64,000 nucleotides of DNA. Source: Tamaricihabitans halophyticus. GTDB taxonomy: Bacteria > Actinomycetota > Actinomycetes > Mycobacteriales > Pseudonocardiaceae. Location: NCBI RefSeq assembly GCF_004340875.1, contig NZ_SLXQ01000007.1, forward strand, positions 213,899-277,898. The letters run 5' to 3'. A program made the position numbers and the translations under genes. Below the pieces are notes generated by a model, which was not told the origin of the DNA, ran no database searches, and saw nothing but the letters and a program-made list of their open reading frames with translations. Below are positions 7,841 to 15,736 of this stretch, in pieces. The first letter of the stretch is position 1, and every line of letters starts with the position of its first letter.

Positions 7841-8698
7841 ATGACCACCGCCGCTGGATCAGCGCTTCCCGTGCGGGTGCGTGCTGCGCTGCGCTGTCCG
7901 CTGTGCGCCGAGTCGCTCGCGGCGGAGTCTGGCGCTGTCAGGTGTACTCATGGTCACGCGTTCGATATCGCCAAGCAGGGTTACGTGAACCTGCTGACTG
8001 GTAAGGGTGCGCCGGGTAGCTCGGACGGCATGGAGATGGTGCGCGCCAGGCAGACCTTCCTGGCATCCGGCCATTACGCTCCTCTGGCCCGGATGCTGGT
8101 CGAACAGCTGCCCGAGCTGGGCGATGGTCTGGTGCTCGATGCTGGCTGTGGTACTGGCTACTACCTGCGCGCGGTGCTGGACGCGAATCCGGACGCGGTG
8201 GGACTCGCTGGGGACGCGGCCAAGAACGCGGTGCGCTCGGCGACCAGTGGCGCGCCACGCATCGGCGGTGCGGTTTTTGATATCTGGCAGGGCTTGCCGG
8301 TCCAGTCCGGCTCGGTGGCCGCCGTGTTGAACGTGTTTGCCCCGCGTAATCCGCGCGAGTTCCATCGGGTCCTCACCGTGGGTGGGGCGCTGCTCGTGCT
8401 CACGCCGACCTCGGCGCATCTCGCCGAACTCGTCGATCGGCTCGGACTGCTCTCCGTTGAACAGGGCAAGCTACGGCGTGCGGATGCCGAGCTGACTCCC
8501 CTGCTGTATCCGGCCGGACGGGAACAGCTGCGGTTCACCATGCGGCTGACGCATGCGGAGATCGCGGCGCTGGTCGGTATGGGGCCCACGGCGAGGCATC
8601 TGCCTGAGGACACCATGCGAGGGCGGATCGCCGATCTGGCCGAGCCGGTCGAGGTCGCCGCGGAGGTCGTGCTCTCGGTGTACCGCCGTCGCGGCTAG
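7841..8698 (+). CDS. 23S rRNA (guanine-N1)-methyltransferase, RlmA type
   Basis: A 285-residue SAM-dependent methyltransferase. The N-terminal zinc finger has Cys19, Cys22, Cys35 and His39 (CPLC ... CTHGH), followed by [12 protein letters not shown], both hallmarks of the RlmA(I)/RlmA(II) family that methylates G745 or G748 of 23S rRNA. The SAM-binding loop is [11 protein letters not shown] around 98-108. Some actinobacterial members (TlrB) give resistance to tylosin, but nothing here shows a resistance role; a housekeeping function is as likely. It probably has a leaderless start after TACGAT. Its stop overlaps the end of the converging kal gene by four bases. Confidence 0.87.
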   Translation: MTTAAGSALPVRVRAALRCPLCAESLAAESGAVRCTHGHAFDIAKQGYVNLLTGKGAPGSSDGMEMVRARQTFLASGHYAPLARMLVEQLPELGDGLVLDAGCGTGYYLRAVLDANPDAVGLAGDAAKNAVRSATSGAPRIGGAVFDIWQGLPVQSGSVAAVLNVFAPRNPREFHRVLTVGGALLVLTPTSAHLAELVDRLGLLSVEQGKLRRADAELTPLLYPAGREQLRFTMRLTHAEIAALVGMGPTARHLPEDTMRGRIADLAEPVEVAAEVVLSVYRRRG

Positions 8699-9075
8699 GG
8701 CGCCACGACGGTACCGGTTGCCCTGGTGACCAGCAGTGGTTCGGCGAGTACCCGTGCGGCGGAGCTGCCGCGATCCGGCTCCGCCCGGCACACGACGCGA
8801 GCCTCGAACCGCAGTTCGCGGGAGCGGTTTCCGATTCGAACGAGCGTCGCGGTTGCTTCGAGGACATCGCCAGCCTGGATCGGTGCGAGGAACTCGACCG
8901 AGGAGTAGCCGGCGAAAAGGCCCTCGTCACCGTCGGTTCGGATGCTGAGCTCGGTCGCGACGTCGCCAAACACGCCGAGCCCGTAAGCACCGTCAACCAG
9001 ATTGCCGCCGTAATGTGCATGTGCGTATGGCACATACCGTTTGTGGGTGACGGCGAATCCTTCCACCAAGCTCAC
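8695..9075 (-). CDS. kal: 3-aminobutyryl-CoA ammonia-lyase
   Basis: A 126-residue hotdog-fold protein that removes ammonia from 3-aminobutyryl-CoA to give crotonyl-CoA, the last dedicated step of the lysine fermentation-type pathway. Matching family features are [25 protein letters not shown] near the N-terminus and [23 protein letters not shown], then [19 protein letters not shown]. The GTG at 9075 has GAGGAG just upstream, and lies 19 bases after the kamE stop codon, so I prefer it to the longer frame from 9123 that would overlap kamE. Position as last gene of the kdd-kamDE cluster supports the assignment over a generic thioesterase. Confidence 0.85.
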   Translation of the reverse strand: MSLVEGFAVTHKRYVPYAHAHYGGNLVDGAYGLGVFGDVATELSIRTDGDEGLFAGYSSVEFLAPIQAGDVLEATATLVRIGNRSRELRFEARVVCRAEPDRGSSAARVLAEPLLVTRATGTVVAP

Positions 9076-9094
9076 GGTGGGCTCCTCTCGCTGG

Positions 9095-9871
9095 TTACTG
9101 CTCGCTGTCCGTGGATATCGCATGGACCAGGTAGCTGGCTACCTCGCCGGGGGTGGTGCCTTTCGCGAACACCCGATCCACGCCAAGGTCGGCCGCCATT
9201 AGCGGATCGAATCGCGGGCCGCCCGCGACAAGGAGTGGTCGACGTTGCCCCATGGCCTCGGCGAAGGCGGCGGACATCTCTCTGGTGTTCAACAGGTGCG
9301 CGTCGCGTTGGGTGACGACCTGGGATACGAGGACCGCGTCGGCCCGCTCCACTCGCGCGCGTTTCACCAACTGCGGAACGGATACCTGGGCGCCAAGGTT
9401 GATAACCCGCAGCTCGCGGTAGTACTCGAGGCCCTTGTCGCCCGCGAATCCCTTGATGTTCAGGATCGCGTCGATGCCCACGGTATGCGCGTCGGTGCCG
9501 ATGCAGCCGCCAACCACGACGAGCTTGCGGCGCAGTAGGTTACGCACCGCACTGTTCACCTCAGCGGGGCTGAGTAGCGGGAACTCCCGTTCCACCACAC
9601 GCACGGCGTCCATATCGACGATATGACTCACCTTGCCGTACACCACGAAGAACGTGTACTGCGCGCCCATCGCCTTGGCGTGCACCACCATGGCTGGGTC
9701 CATCCCCATCTTGTTCGCCAGCTGGAGTGCGGCTGCCTCGGCACGCGGGCCATGGGACAGTGGCAAGGTGAACGACGTCTGCACCATCCCGTCGCCGGTG
9801 GTGTCGCCGTAGGGACGAACGTGCCGCGGCTCGTTGGGCCGCTCCCCGATCGCGTCCTGTTCGTTCGTCAT
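9095..9871 (-). CDS. kamE: Lysine 5,6-aminomutase, beta subunit
   Basis: The cobalamin- and PLP-binding subunit of the adenosylcobalamin-dependent enzyme that moves the terminal amino group of beta-lysine from C6 to C5. The B12-binding motif DxHxxG is GTDAHTVG with Asp127, His129 and Gly132. Lys140 sits 11 residues after the cobalt-ligand His, the same spacing as the PLP lysine of the Clostridium sticklandii enzyme. The 258-residue length is normal. Its start overlaps the kamD stop codon (TAATG), so the two subunits are translated together. Confidence 0.94.
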   Translation of the reverse strand: MTNEQDAIGERPNEPRHVRPYGDTTGDGMVQTSFTLPLSHGPRAEAAALQLANKMGMDPAMVVHAKAMGAQYTFFVVYGKVSHIVDMDAVRVVEREFPLLSPAEVNSAVRNLLRRKLVVVGGCIGTDAHTVGIDAILNIKGFAGDKGLEYYRELRVINLGAQVSVPQLVKRARVERADAVLVSQVVTQRDAHLLNTREMSAAFAEAMGQRRPLLVAGGPRFDPLMAADLGVDRVFAKGTTPGEVASYLVHAISTDSEQ

Positions 9872-11445
9872 TACGCCGCCCCCGATTCGAAGAAGTCGAT
9901 CGCCGGGTTGTGATAGCCATCGTCCTTAGCGACGACTCCCCCTGCTCCCTTACCGCCATCGGCTGGGCGTTTCATCAACCCGAAAGTGCCGTTGCCGATC
10001 GCGTCAAGCAGGCCATCTTCGGTGATCCGCCCGAGCAGGTCGACCGCCTCGCCGAGGACCTGCTGAGCCCGTTTGGCAATGAAGCCATCGGGTGCCGGCC
10101 GGAAATCCTCGCGCAGATTGCCGGCGGCATTGCGCACGTAGTGCACATTGGTCAGCGCCAGGTCACGATCGGACAGCCATGGGGTCACCACCGCCTCGGT
10201 CATCATGCCGACCAGCAGGATCGACTGCTCGGAAAGTACCCCCGCCAGGTTGAAGAACCCGTCGAGCAGGTAGCCCTGGAAGATGTCGCCCGTCATATGT
10301 TTCGTCGGCGGCATCCATTTCAGCGGGGCGTCCGGGAACAACTCCCTGGCGAGTAGCGCGTGGGCCAGTTCGAGGCGGAACGAGTCGGGTATGGCTGGAT
10401 TGATCTCGAAGGCGTGCCCGAGTCCGAGTAGCTCGTCCGGCAACCCGGCTTCATGCGCGAACCGTTCGTTGAGCAACTGCGAGACGGTCACCGTGTGTGC
10501 CTCGTCGACCGCGTCAGCGGTGGTGAGGTAGTTGTCCTCACCCGTATTGATGAGAATGCCGGCGCGCGCGTGTACCTGGCGGGAGAACCGCTGGTCGACA
10601 AAGGTCCGGATCGGGTTGATATCGCGGAACAGGATGCCGTACATGCAGTCGTTGAGCATCATGTCGAGGCGCTCCAGCCCGGCGAGTACGGCCATTTCCG
10701 GCATACACAGGCCCGACGCGTAGTTGGTCAGCCGGATGTACCTGCCGACCTCTTTGGACACCTCGTCCAGCGCCGCGCGCATGATCCGGAAGTTCTCCTG
10801 GGTGGCGAACGTTCCCGCGAAACCGTGGTGGGTGGCGCCTTCCGGCACGTAGTCCAGTAGCGACTGGCCGGTGGATCGGATGACGGCGATGATGTCGGCG
10901 CCGGCGCGGGCGGCGTTGGTGGCCTGTACGACGTCCTCGTCGATATCGCCGGTGGCCACGATGAGGTACACCCACGGCCGTTGCGGTGGATCACCGATCT
11001 TGCGGATCATACGGTCTCGCTCGGCCCGATTGCGGTCCAACCGCCGGATCCCCGCGCGGACGAGCTTGCGACTGAGGCTCACCGCGCCGCGGCGGGCGTT
11101 GCCGCTCGGGATGGAGTACCGCACCTGGCCAGCCGCCGTGGCCTCAGCGAGTTCCGTCAGGTCCGTATACGAGCCTTCTCGCATCGCGTGACTGACCGGA
11201 AGGAGGACGCCCTGCGCAAGGCCGCAGTGTTCCTGGACGGTGTCCACGACCCGGTTGACCCAGGGCACGTCGCCGGCGCGGTGCGTGGTGTCCGCGCCGA
11301 CCATTCCGGCTAACCGCAGGCTAGCCCGCTCGACGGCGACCGTGGTGTGTGCCGTGGCCAGGTCGATGACCGGTTCGGCGGCACGGGCGGCCAGCTCGCG
11401 GGCCTTGCGTGTCACCTCCGGGTCCAAACCGAGTGTGCTCGTCAC
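9871..11445 (-). CDS. kamD: Lysine 5,6-aminomutase, alpha subunit
   Basis: The 524-residue catalytic TIM-barrel subunit that pairs with the downstream beta subunit; substrate in this pathway is (3S)-3,6-diaminohexanoate, product 3,5-diaminohexanoate. Family segments visible are GDVPWVNRVVDTVQEHCG, GDIDEDVVQATNAARAGAD, RLTNYASGLCMPEMAV and PLKWMPPTKHMTGDIF. GTG start at 11445 with AAGGGA nearby. It lies 42 bases after the amidohydrolase gene and overlaps kamE by one base. No regulatory element is visible in front of it, so it is probably read from the kdd promoter. Confidence 0.93.
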   Translation of the reverse strand: MTSTLGLDPEVTRKARELAARAAEPVIDLATAHTTVAVERASLRLAGMVGADTTHRAGDVPWVNRVVDTVQEHCGLAQGVLLPVSHAMREGSYTDLTELAEATAAGQVRYSIPSGNARRGAVSLSRKLVRAGIRRLDRNRAERDRMIRKIGDPPQRPWVYLIVATGDIDEDVVQATNAARAGADIIAVIRSTGQSLLDYVPEGATHHGFAGTFATQENFRIMRAALDEVSKEVGRYIRLTNYASGLCMPEMAVLAGLERLDMMLNDCMYGILFRDINPIRTFVDQRFSRQVHARAGILINTGEDNYLTTADAVDEAHTVTVSQLLNERFAHEAGLPDELLGLGHAFEINPAIPDSFRLELAHALLARELFPDAPLKWMPPTKHMTGDIFQGYLLDGFFNLAGVLSEQSILLVGMMTEAVVTPWLSDRDLALTNVHYVRNAAGNLREDFRPAPDGFIAKRAQQVLGEAVDLLGRITEDGLLDAIGNGTFGLMKRPADGGKGAGGVVAKDDGYHNPAIDFFESGAA

Positions 11446-11487
11446 CTGGTTATCCCTTCGCTCGCCGTGGGGCGCGGGCGTCGGCGC

Positions 11488-13101
11488 CTACGCCCCTTCC
11501 TGATAAATCGTCTCGCCGCGCAACAGCGTGCGCAGGCAGCGCGGTAGTTCGTCCTCGGGCCCGAGTGGCGGCAGCCCGGGCACGCCGGATCGTGGATCGG
11601 TCGACCAGCGCTGTGTCCGCATATCCGGTGCGGCCACCACGAGCTCGGCCGCATCCCAGATGGCGAGGTTCGCCGGCGCGCCCGGCTGCAGGGTGCCGAC
11701 GAGTGGATCGCGCAGGCCCGCCGCTCGATACCCGCCCCTGGTGTGCGCCAGAAACGCCGCGCGTGGCGAAAGTCCGGCGCCGCTGGTCCGGTGGTTGACC
11801 GCCGCGCGCACGGTTGCCCACGGGGCGGCCGGGGTCACCGGCGCGTCCGACCCGAACGCGAGCGGTACGCCTGCGGAAGCGAGCTGGGCGAAGGGGTTGA
11901 GCCGCGTTCCCCTTGGCAGCCCCAGCCGCTGTGCGTACAGCCGGTCGGTGCCGCCCCAGGCCTCGTCGAACAGCGGCTGCACGGAGGCGATCACACCCCA
12001 GGACGCGAGTGCGGCAGCCTGCTGCGCGTCGACCATCTCGGCATGCTCGAGGCGGTGTCCCCGTGAAGCCAGGGCGGGTGTGCCGACGACGGCGGCCGCG
12101 CGTTCGAAGCCCGCGATCGTCTCGGCAACCGCGCCGTCGCCGATCACGTGGAAGCCGGCCTGGACGCCGGCCCGCGTGCAGGCGATCAGGTGGTTGGCGA
12201 TCGTTTCGGCGTCCAGATAGCGGGCGCCGTGATTACCGGGGTCATCGGTATAGGGCTCGCGGAGCAAGGCGGTGCGCGAGCCGAGCGCGCCGTCCACGAA
12301 CAGATCACCGGCCACTCCGGTGGCGCCGATCTGGCGCGCCTGTTCGAGGCCGCCGGCCTCGCCCCAGTACCCGACGACCTCCGGCACACCCCCGTGCGCG
12401 GCTAGCTCAAGCAGGGCGCGCAGGTCCGCCGCGCCAGAGATATCCGGGCCGGCGCATTCGTGGACGGCCGTCACTCCGACGGAGGCAGCGTGCCGGAGGA
12501 ACGCGCGCTGCGCCGCGTCGCGTTGCGCCAAGGGCAGCGCGTCGAGCGCGGCCCTGCGGAGGTGATGGTGTGCCTGCTTGCGCAGTGGTTCGGTATCCGA
12601 CCAGCCGTCCGCGGTACGGGCGGCCGGCGCCCTGTCGAGCAGCGCTGTCGAGGCGAGCGCCGAGTGCGCGTCGATCCGGGACAGATACGCCGGTCTGTTA
12701 CCGACCGCGGCATCGAGCTCGGTGCGGCTGGGTGCACGACCTTCCGGCCAGACGGATTCCTGCCAGCCGTGTCCCCAGACCAGGCCATCCGGGTGGCACT
12801 GTGCGTACCTTCGGATGGTGTCCAGGCATTCCGTGAGCGAGGTCGTCTGACTCAGGTCAAGGCCGTGCAGGGCGAGGCCTGCCGTGGTGGCATGGACGTG
12901 CGCGTCGACGAACGACGGCGCGACGAATGCTCCGTTCAGGGTGATGACCTCGTCGGCATCGGCATACAGCGCACGAGCCGGGGCGTCCTGGCCGAGCCAG
13001 ACGATGGTGTCCCCGGTGATAGCCAGTGCGGTCGCGTCCGGGGCGTGTGCGGTGTAGATCCGCCCGCCGAGCAGCAGGGTCGTCTTCGCGGTGGTGTTCA
13101 C
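11488..13101 (-). CDS. Amidohydrolase, YtcJ-like (amidohydrolase family 3)
   Basis: A 537-residue metal-dependent hydrolase. The N-terminal metal motif DAHVHAT, a mid-protein LFVDGALGSRTA, GFHVIGDGAV and LEHAEMVD, and the late GSDAPVTPAAPW are all typical of the YtcJ-like group in the amidohydrolase superfamily. Such enzymes cleave amide-type bonds, but their substrates are mostly unknown. The GTG at 13101 overlaps the kdd stop as GTGA, and codon use matches its neighbours, so it is a real member of the lysine operon. It has no place in the textbook pathway. It might release lysine or a pathway amine from an acylated or lactam form; that is inference. Confidence 0.85.
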   Translation of the reverse strand: MNTTAKTTLLLGGRIYTAHAPDATALAITGDTIVWLGQDAPARALYADADEVITLNGAFVAPSFVDAHVHATTAGLALHGLDLSQTTSLTECLDTIRRYAQCHPDGLVWGHGWQESVWPEGRAPSRTELDAAVGNRPAYLSRIDAHSALASTALLDRAPAARTADGWSDTEPLRKQAHHHLRRAALDALPLAQRDAAQRAFLRHAASVGVTAVHECAGPDISGAADLRALLELAAHGGVPEVVGYWGEAGGLEQARQIGATGVAGDLFVDGALGSRTALLREPYTDDPGNHGARYLDAETIANHLIACTRAGVQAGFHVIGDGAVAETIAGFERAAAVVGTPALASRGHRLEHAEMVDAQQAAALASWGVIASVQPLFDEAWGGTDRLYAQRLGLPRGTRLNPFAQLASAGVPLAFGSDAPVTPAAPWATVRAAVNHRTSGAGLSPRAAFLAHTRGGYRAAGLRDPLVGTLQPGAPANLAIWDAAELVVAAPDMRTQRWSTDPRSGVPGLPPLGPEDELPRCLRTLLRGETIYQEGA

Positions 13102-14180
13102 GAGCGATGAGTGTGCCCTTCGCGCCGCTCGAAGAGCGTGCGGACCCCGTCGTGCCGGCGTACCAGGTCCAGTGCGAAATCCGCGTGGCCCGGCGCGTAG
13201 CCGTTCCCTACCAGCATGCGGACATCGGCGGCGAGGGCCTCGGCGCCGAGCGCGGCGGCGGTGAAGGACGTGGCCATGGAGAAGAACACCACTGTCCCGC
13301 CGTCCGCGGTCGCCAGGATCGCGCCGTGTTCGCAGCCGGGTACGTCGACGCACACCACGGTGATATCGGCGGATCGCCCCAGCGTGGCTGTGATCGCCTC
13401 TGAGGTGGCAACCGGGTCGCGCGCGTCCGCGATGGCCACGGCGTCGGCCAGCCCCGCTTGTCGCAGCGCAGCCGCTTCTGCCTCGGTCGGCACGAGCGCC
13501 AGTACGGCGTCCGCGCCGGCGTCACGTGCCGCGGCCAGGGACAGCGATCCGGATTTGCCCGCGCCACCGAGCACACAGACCCGCGCGCCCGTGCCGTACT
13601 GCCGAACGACCCGGTCGGTAAGCGCGGGAGCGCCACACACGTCGAATACGGACAAGGCGAGCTGGTCGGCCAGATCAGTGGGGAGTTTCGCCGCGACCGA
13701 CCGACGAAACAGCACTGCCGTACCGCTACACGGAATCTGTTCGGTGCTGCCGTCCCATCCGCTGAGCTCGTCGGTTACCCGCAGTGGCGTGCAGGTAAGC
13801 GATACGAGGGTGGCGATCCGGTCGCCCACGTGCAGATTCAGCTCGGCCTCTGGACCGCGCGCGCGTACCTTCCCGATCAGCATCCCGCCGGACCCGGTCA
13901 CTGGATTATGCATCTTGCCGCTGCCGCGGATGATCTCCAGCACCGCCGCGCGGAGCTTCGCTGGTTCCGGATGGGCTTCGCGGAGCTGCCGGAACGAGGC
14001 GGCATCGAGGTTCAGGCGTTCGACATCGACGATGATCTCGTCCGGCCACGGCTCCGGGGCCGCGTTCAGCAGGGTCGCCTGCTGGGGCAACACCCCAGCG
14101 GGTTCGAGTACCCGATGCAGGCCATACGACGACGACTCGCCGAGCTGACCGCTGGTCTGCCCAGTTTCTACCTGAGTCAT
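13098..14180 (-). CDS. kdd: L-erythro-3,5-diaminohexanoate dehydrogenase
   Basis: Oxidises and deaminates 3,5-diaminohexanoate to 5-amino-3-oxohexanoate with NAD(P)+. The 360-residue protein has an N-terminal GroES-like part (MHNPVTGSGGMLIGKV, GDRIATLVSLTCTPL) and a Rossmann domain with VCVLGGAGKSGSL, as in the Kdd family. First gene of the minus-strand operon kdd-amidohydrolase-kamD-kamE-kal. Start ATG at 14180 with CGAGGTG upstream. It is divergent from kamA over a 79-base AT-rich gap that probably holds both promoters. The chemical assignment relies on family resemblance plus neighbours, which agree. Confidence 0.92.
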   Translation of the reverse strand: MTQVETGQTSGQLGESSSYGLHRVLEPAGVLPQQATLLNAAPEPWPDEIIVDVERLNLDAASFRQLREAHPEPAKLRAAVLEIIRGSGKMHNPVTGSGGMLIGKVRARGPEAELNLHVGDRIATLVSLTCTPLRVTDELSGWDGSTEQIPCSGTAVLFRRSVAAKLPTDLADQLALSVFDVCGAPALTDRVVRQYGTGARVCVLGGAGKSGSLSLAAARDAGADAVLALVPTEAEAAALRQAGLADAVAIADARDPVATSEAITATLGRSADITVVCVDVPGCEHGAILATADGGTVVFFSMATSFTAAALGAEALAADVRMLVGNGYAPGHADFALDLVRRHDGVRTLFERREGHTHRS

Positions 14181-14259
14181 TGCCCACCTCGAAAAGATTT
14201 ACGTTATATTCTGATTCAAGCAGCATATCTTCACGCATAACACAGGTCGAGGAGAATGA
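14181..14259. promoter_or_regulatory. Shared kdd / kamA divergent promoter region
   Basis: This 79-base gap is much richer in A and T than its surroundings. It contains TATATTC-like and CATATCTTC-like hexamers suitable as -10 elements, and both genes have ribosome-binding sites at its edges (CGAGGTG for kdd, GAGGAGA for kamA). No clear operator palindrome is seen. Confidence 0.5.
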
Positions 14260-15663
14260 ATGACTGCGATCCGAGTGTCTGAGCCGGCTACCGCGACAGC
14301 CGAGCTATTGGCCCAGCCATACCCGTATCGCCGACAGGAACTGGTCGAACCGGACTGGCGGCGCTTCCCCGGCTGGCGGGACGTCACCGAGGCACAGTGG
14401 GGCGACGCGCAATGGCAGCGCGTGCACTGTGTTCGCAACATCAAACAGTTGCGTGCCGTCATCGGGGACACCGTGGCCGAGGAGTTCTTCACCGACCTTC
14501 AGGCGGACCAGGAACGGACCGCCACCATGTCCATGCTGTTGCCGCCGCAGATGCTCAACACGATGGCGCCGACCATGGACGGGAGTTCGACCGCGGAGTT
14601 CACCGCCGCGCTCTACGCCGACCCGATCCGCCGCTACATGCTTCCCGTGCACAGTGACCGGGATCCGAGCTGGCCGAACCATCCGCATTCCAGCAGGGAC
14701 TCGCTACACGAAGCGGAGATGTGGGTCGTCGAGGGGTTGACCCACCGCTACCCGACCAAGGTGCTCGCTGAGCTGCTGGCCACCTGCCCCCAGTACTGCG
14801 GGCACTGCACCCGGATGGACCTCGTCGGCAACTCCACAGCCACCATCGACAAACACAAGCTCGAGCTCAAACCGGTAGATCGCCAGGACGCGATGATCAC
14901 GTACCTGGAGAACAACCCGGGAGTCCGCGATGTGGTGGTCTCGGGCGGCGACGTGGCAAACGTGCCGTGGCATCAACTGGAAGCCTTCCTGATGCGGCTG
15001 CTCGGCATCTCGACCATCCGCGATATCCGACTTGCCACCAAGGCATTGGCTGGTCTGCCGCAACACTGGCTACAGCCCAAGGTTGTGGAAGGTATTGAGC
15101 GAGTGGCACGTACCGCCCGTCGTCGGGGGGTGAACCTGGCCATTCATACGCACGTCAACCACGCGCAATCGGTGACACCCCTGGTTGCCGAGGCCGCGCA
15201 CACCATGCTCGAGGCAGGGGTACGGGACGTACGCAACCAGGGCGTGCTGATGCGTGGGGTCAATGCCACCCCGAACGATCTGCTCGACCTCTGTTTCGCG
15301 CTGCAGGACGACGGCGGAATCCTGCCCTACTACTTCTACATGTGCGACATGATCCCGAACGCCGAGCACTGGCGGCTCGCGGTACACGAAGCGCAGGACC
15401 TACAACACGCCATCATGGGCTATCTGCCCGGCTACGCCACGCCACGAATCGTGTGCGATGTGCCGTACGTCGGCAAGCGCTGGGTCCACCAGCTCGCCGA
15501 CTACGACCGGGAGCGCGGAATCTCGTACTGGACCAAGAACTATCGAACCAGCATCGAACTCGACGACACCGATCCTGACACGCTGACCAGGACCTATCCC
15601 TACTACGACCCGATATCGACGCTGCCCGAATCTGGTCAGCAGTGGTGGCGGACGCACGGGTGA
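14260..15663 (+). CDS. kamA: Lysine 2,3-aminomutase (radical SAM, PLP)
   Basis: Converts L-lysine to L-beta-lysine, the entry step of the pathway encoded on the other side of the divergent promoter. The 467-residue protein has the radical-SAM cluster motif CPQYCGHC (Cys176, Cys180, Cys183). Two aspartates that hold the side-chain amino group of lysine in the clostridial enzyme appear conserved, Asp363 in YMCD and Asp400 in CDVP. The PLP lysine is probably Lys406 in VPYVGKRW, where clostridial enzymes have a glycine-rich motif. Start ATG at 14260 with GAGGAGA. Glutamate 2,3-aminomutase activity is an alternative, but the neighbours argue for lysine. Confidence 0.92.
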   Translation: MTAIRVSEPATATAELLAQPYPYRRQELVEPDWRRFPGWRDVTEAQWGDAQWQRVHCVRNIKQLRAVIGDTVAEEFFTDLQADQERTATMSMLLPPQMLNTMAPTMDGSSTAEFTAALYADPIRRYMLPVHSDRDPSWPNHPHSSRDSLHEAEMWVVEGLTHRYPTKVLAELLATCPQYCGHCTRMDLVGNSTATIDKHKLELKPVDRQDAMITYLENNPGVRDVVVSGGDVANVPWHQLEAFLMRLLGISTIRDIRLATKALAGLPQHWLQPKVVEGIERVARTARRRGVNLAIHTHVNHAQSVTPLVAEAAHTMLEAGVRDVRNQGVLMRGVNATPNDLLDLCFALQDDGGILPYYFYMCDMIPNAEHWRLAVHEAQDLQHAIMGYLPGYATPRIVCDVPYVGKRWVHQLADYDRERGISYWTKNYRTSIELDDTDPDTLTRTYPYYDPISTLPESGQQWWRTHG

Positions 15664-15723
15664 ACCTCGTTGAGCAGTATTTAGTTCTTATTGCTTTCCT
15701 CACCAACCGGCGCCGTTGACCGG

Positions 15724-15729
15724 TATCTT
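15724..15729 (+). promoter_or_regulatory. Putative -10 hexamer of the ABC operon, leaderless type
   Basis: TATCTT lies seven bases before the GTG at 15737, and there is no Shine-Dalgarno sequence. This favours 15737 over the TTG at 15716 as start of the permease gene. Confidence 0.45.
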
Positions 15730-15736
15730 CCGGAAC

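Noticed and set aside
13102..13353. N-terminal extension of the amidohydrolase to 13353
   Set aside because: The extra 84 residues are Arg/Gly-rich, antisense-like sequence inside kdd; the GTGA junction at 13101 is the natural start.
9871..14180. Long opposite-strand and alternate-frame reading frames across the lysine cluster
   Set aside because: They are typical shadows in GC-rich genes; the minus-strand frames carry all family motifs and overlap in operon fashion.
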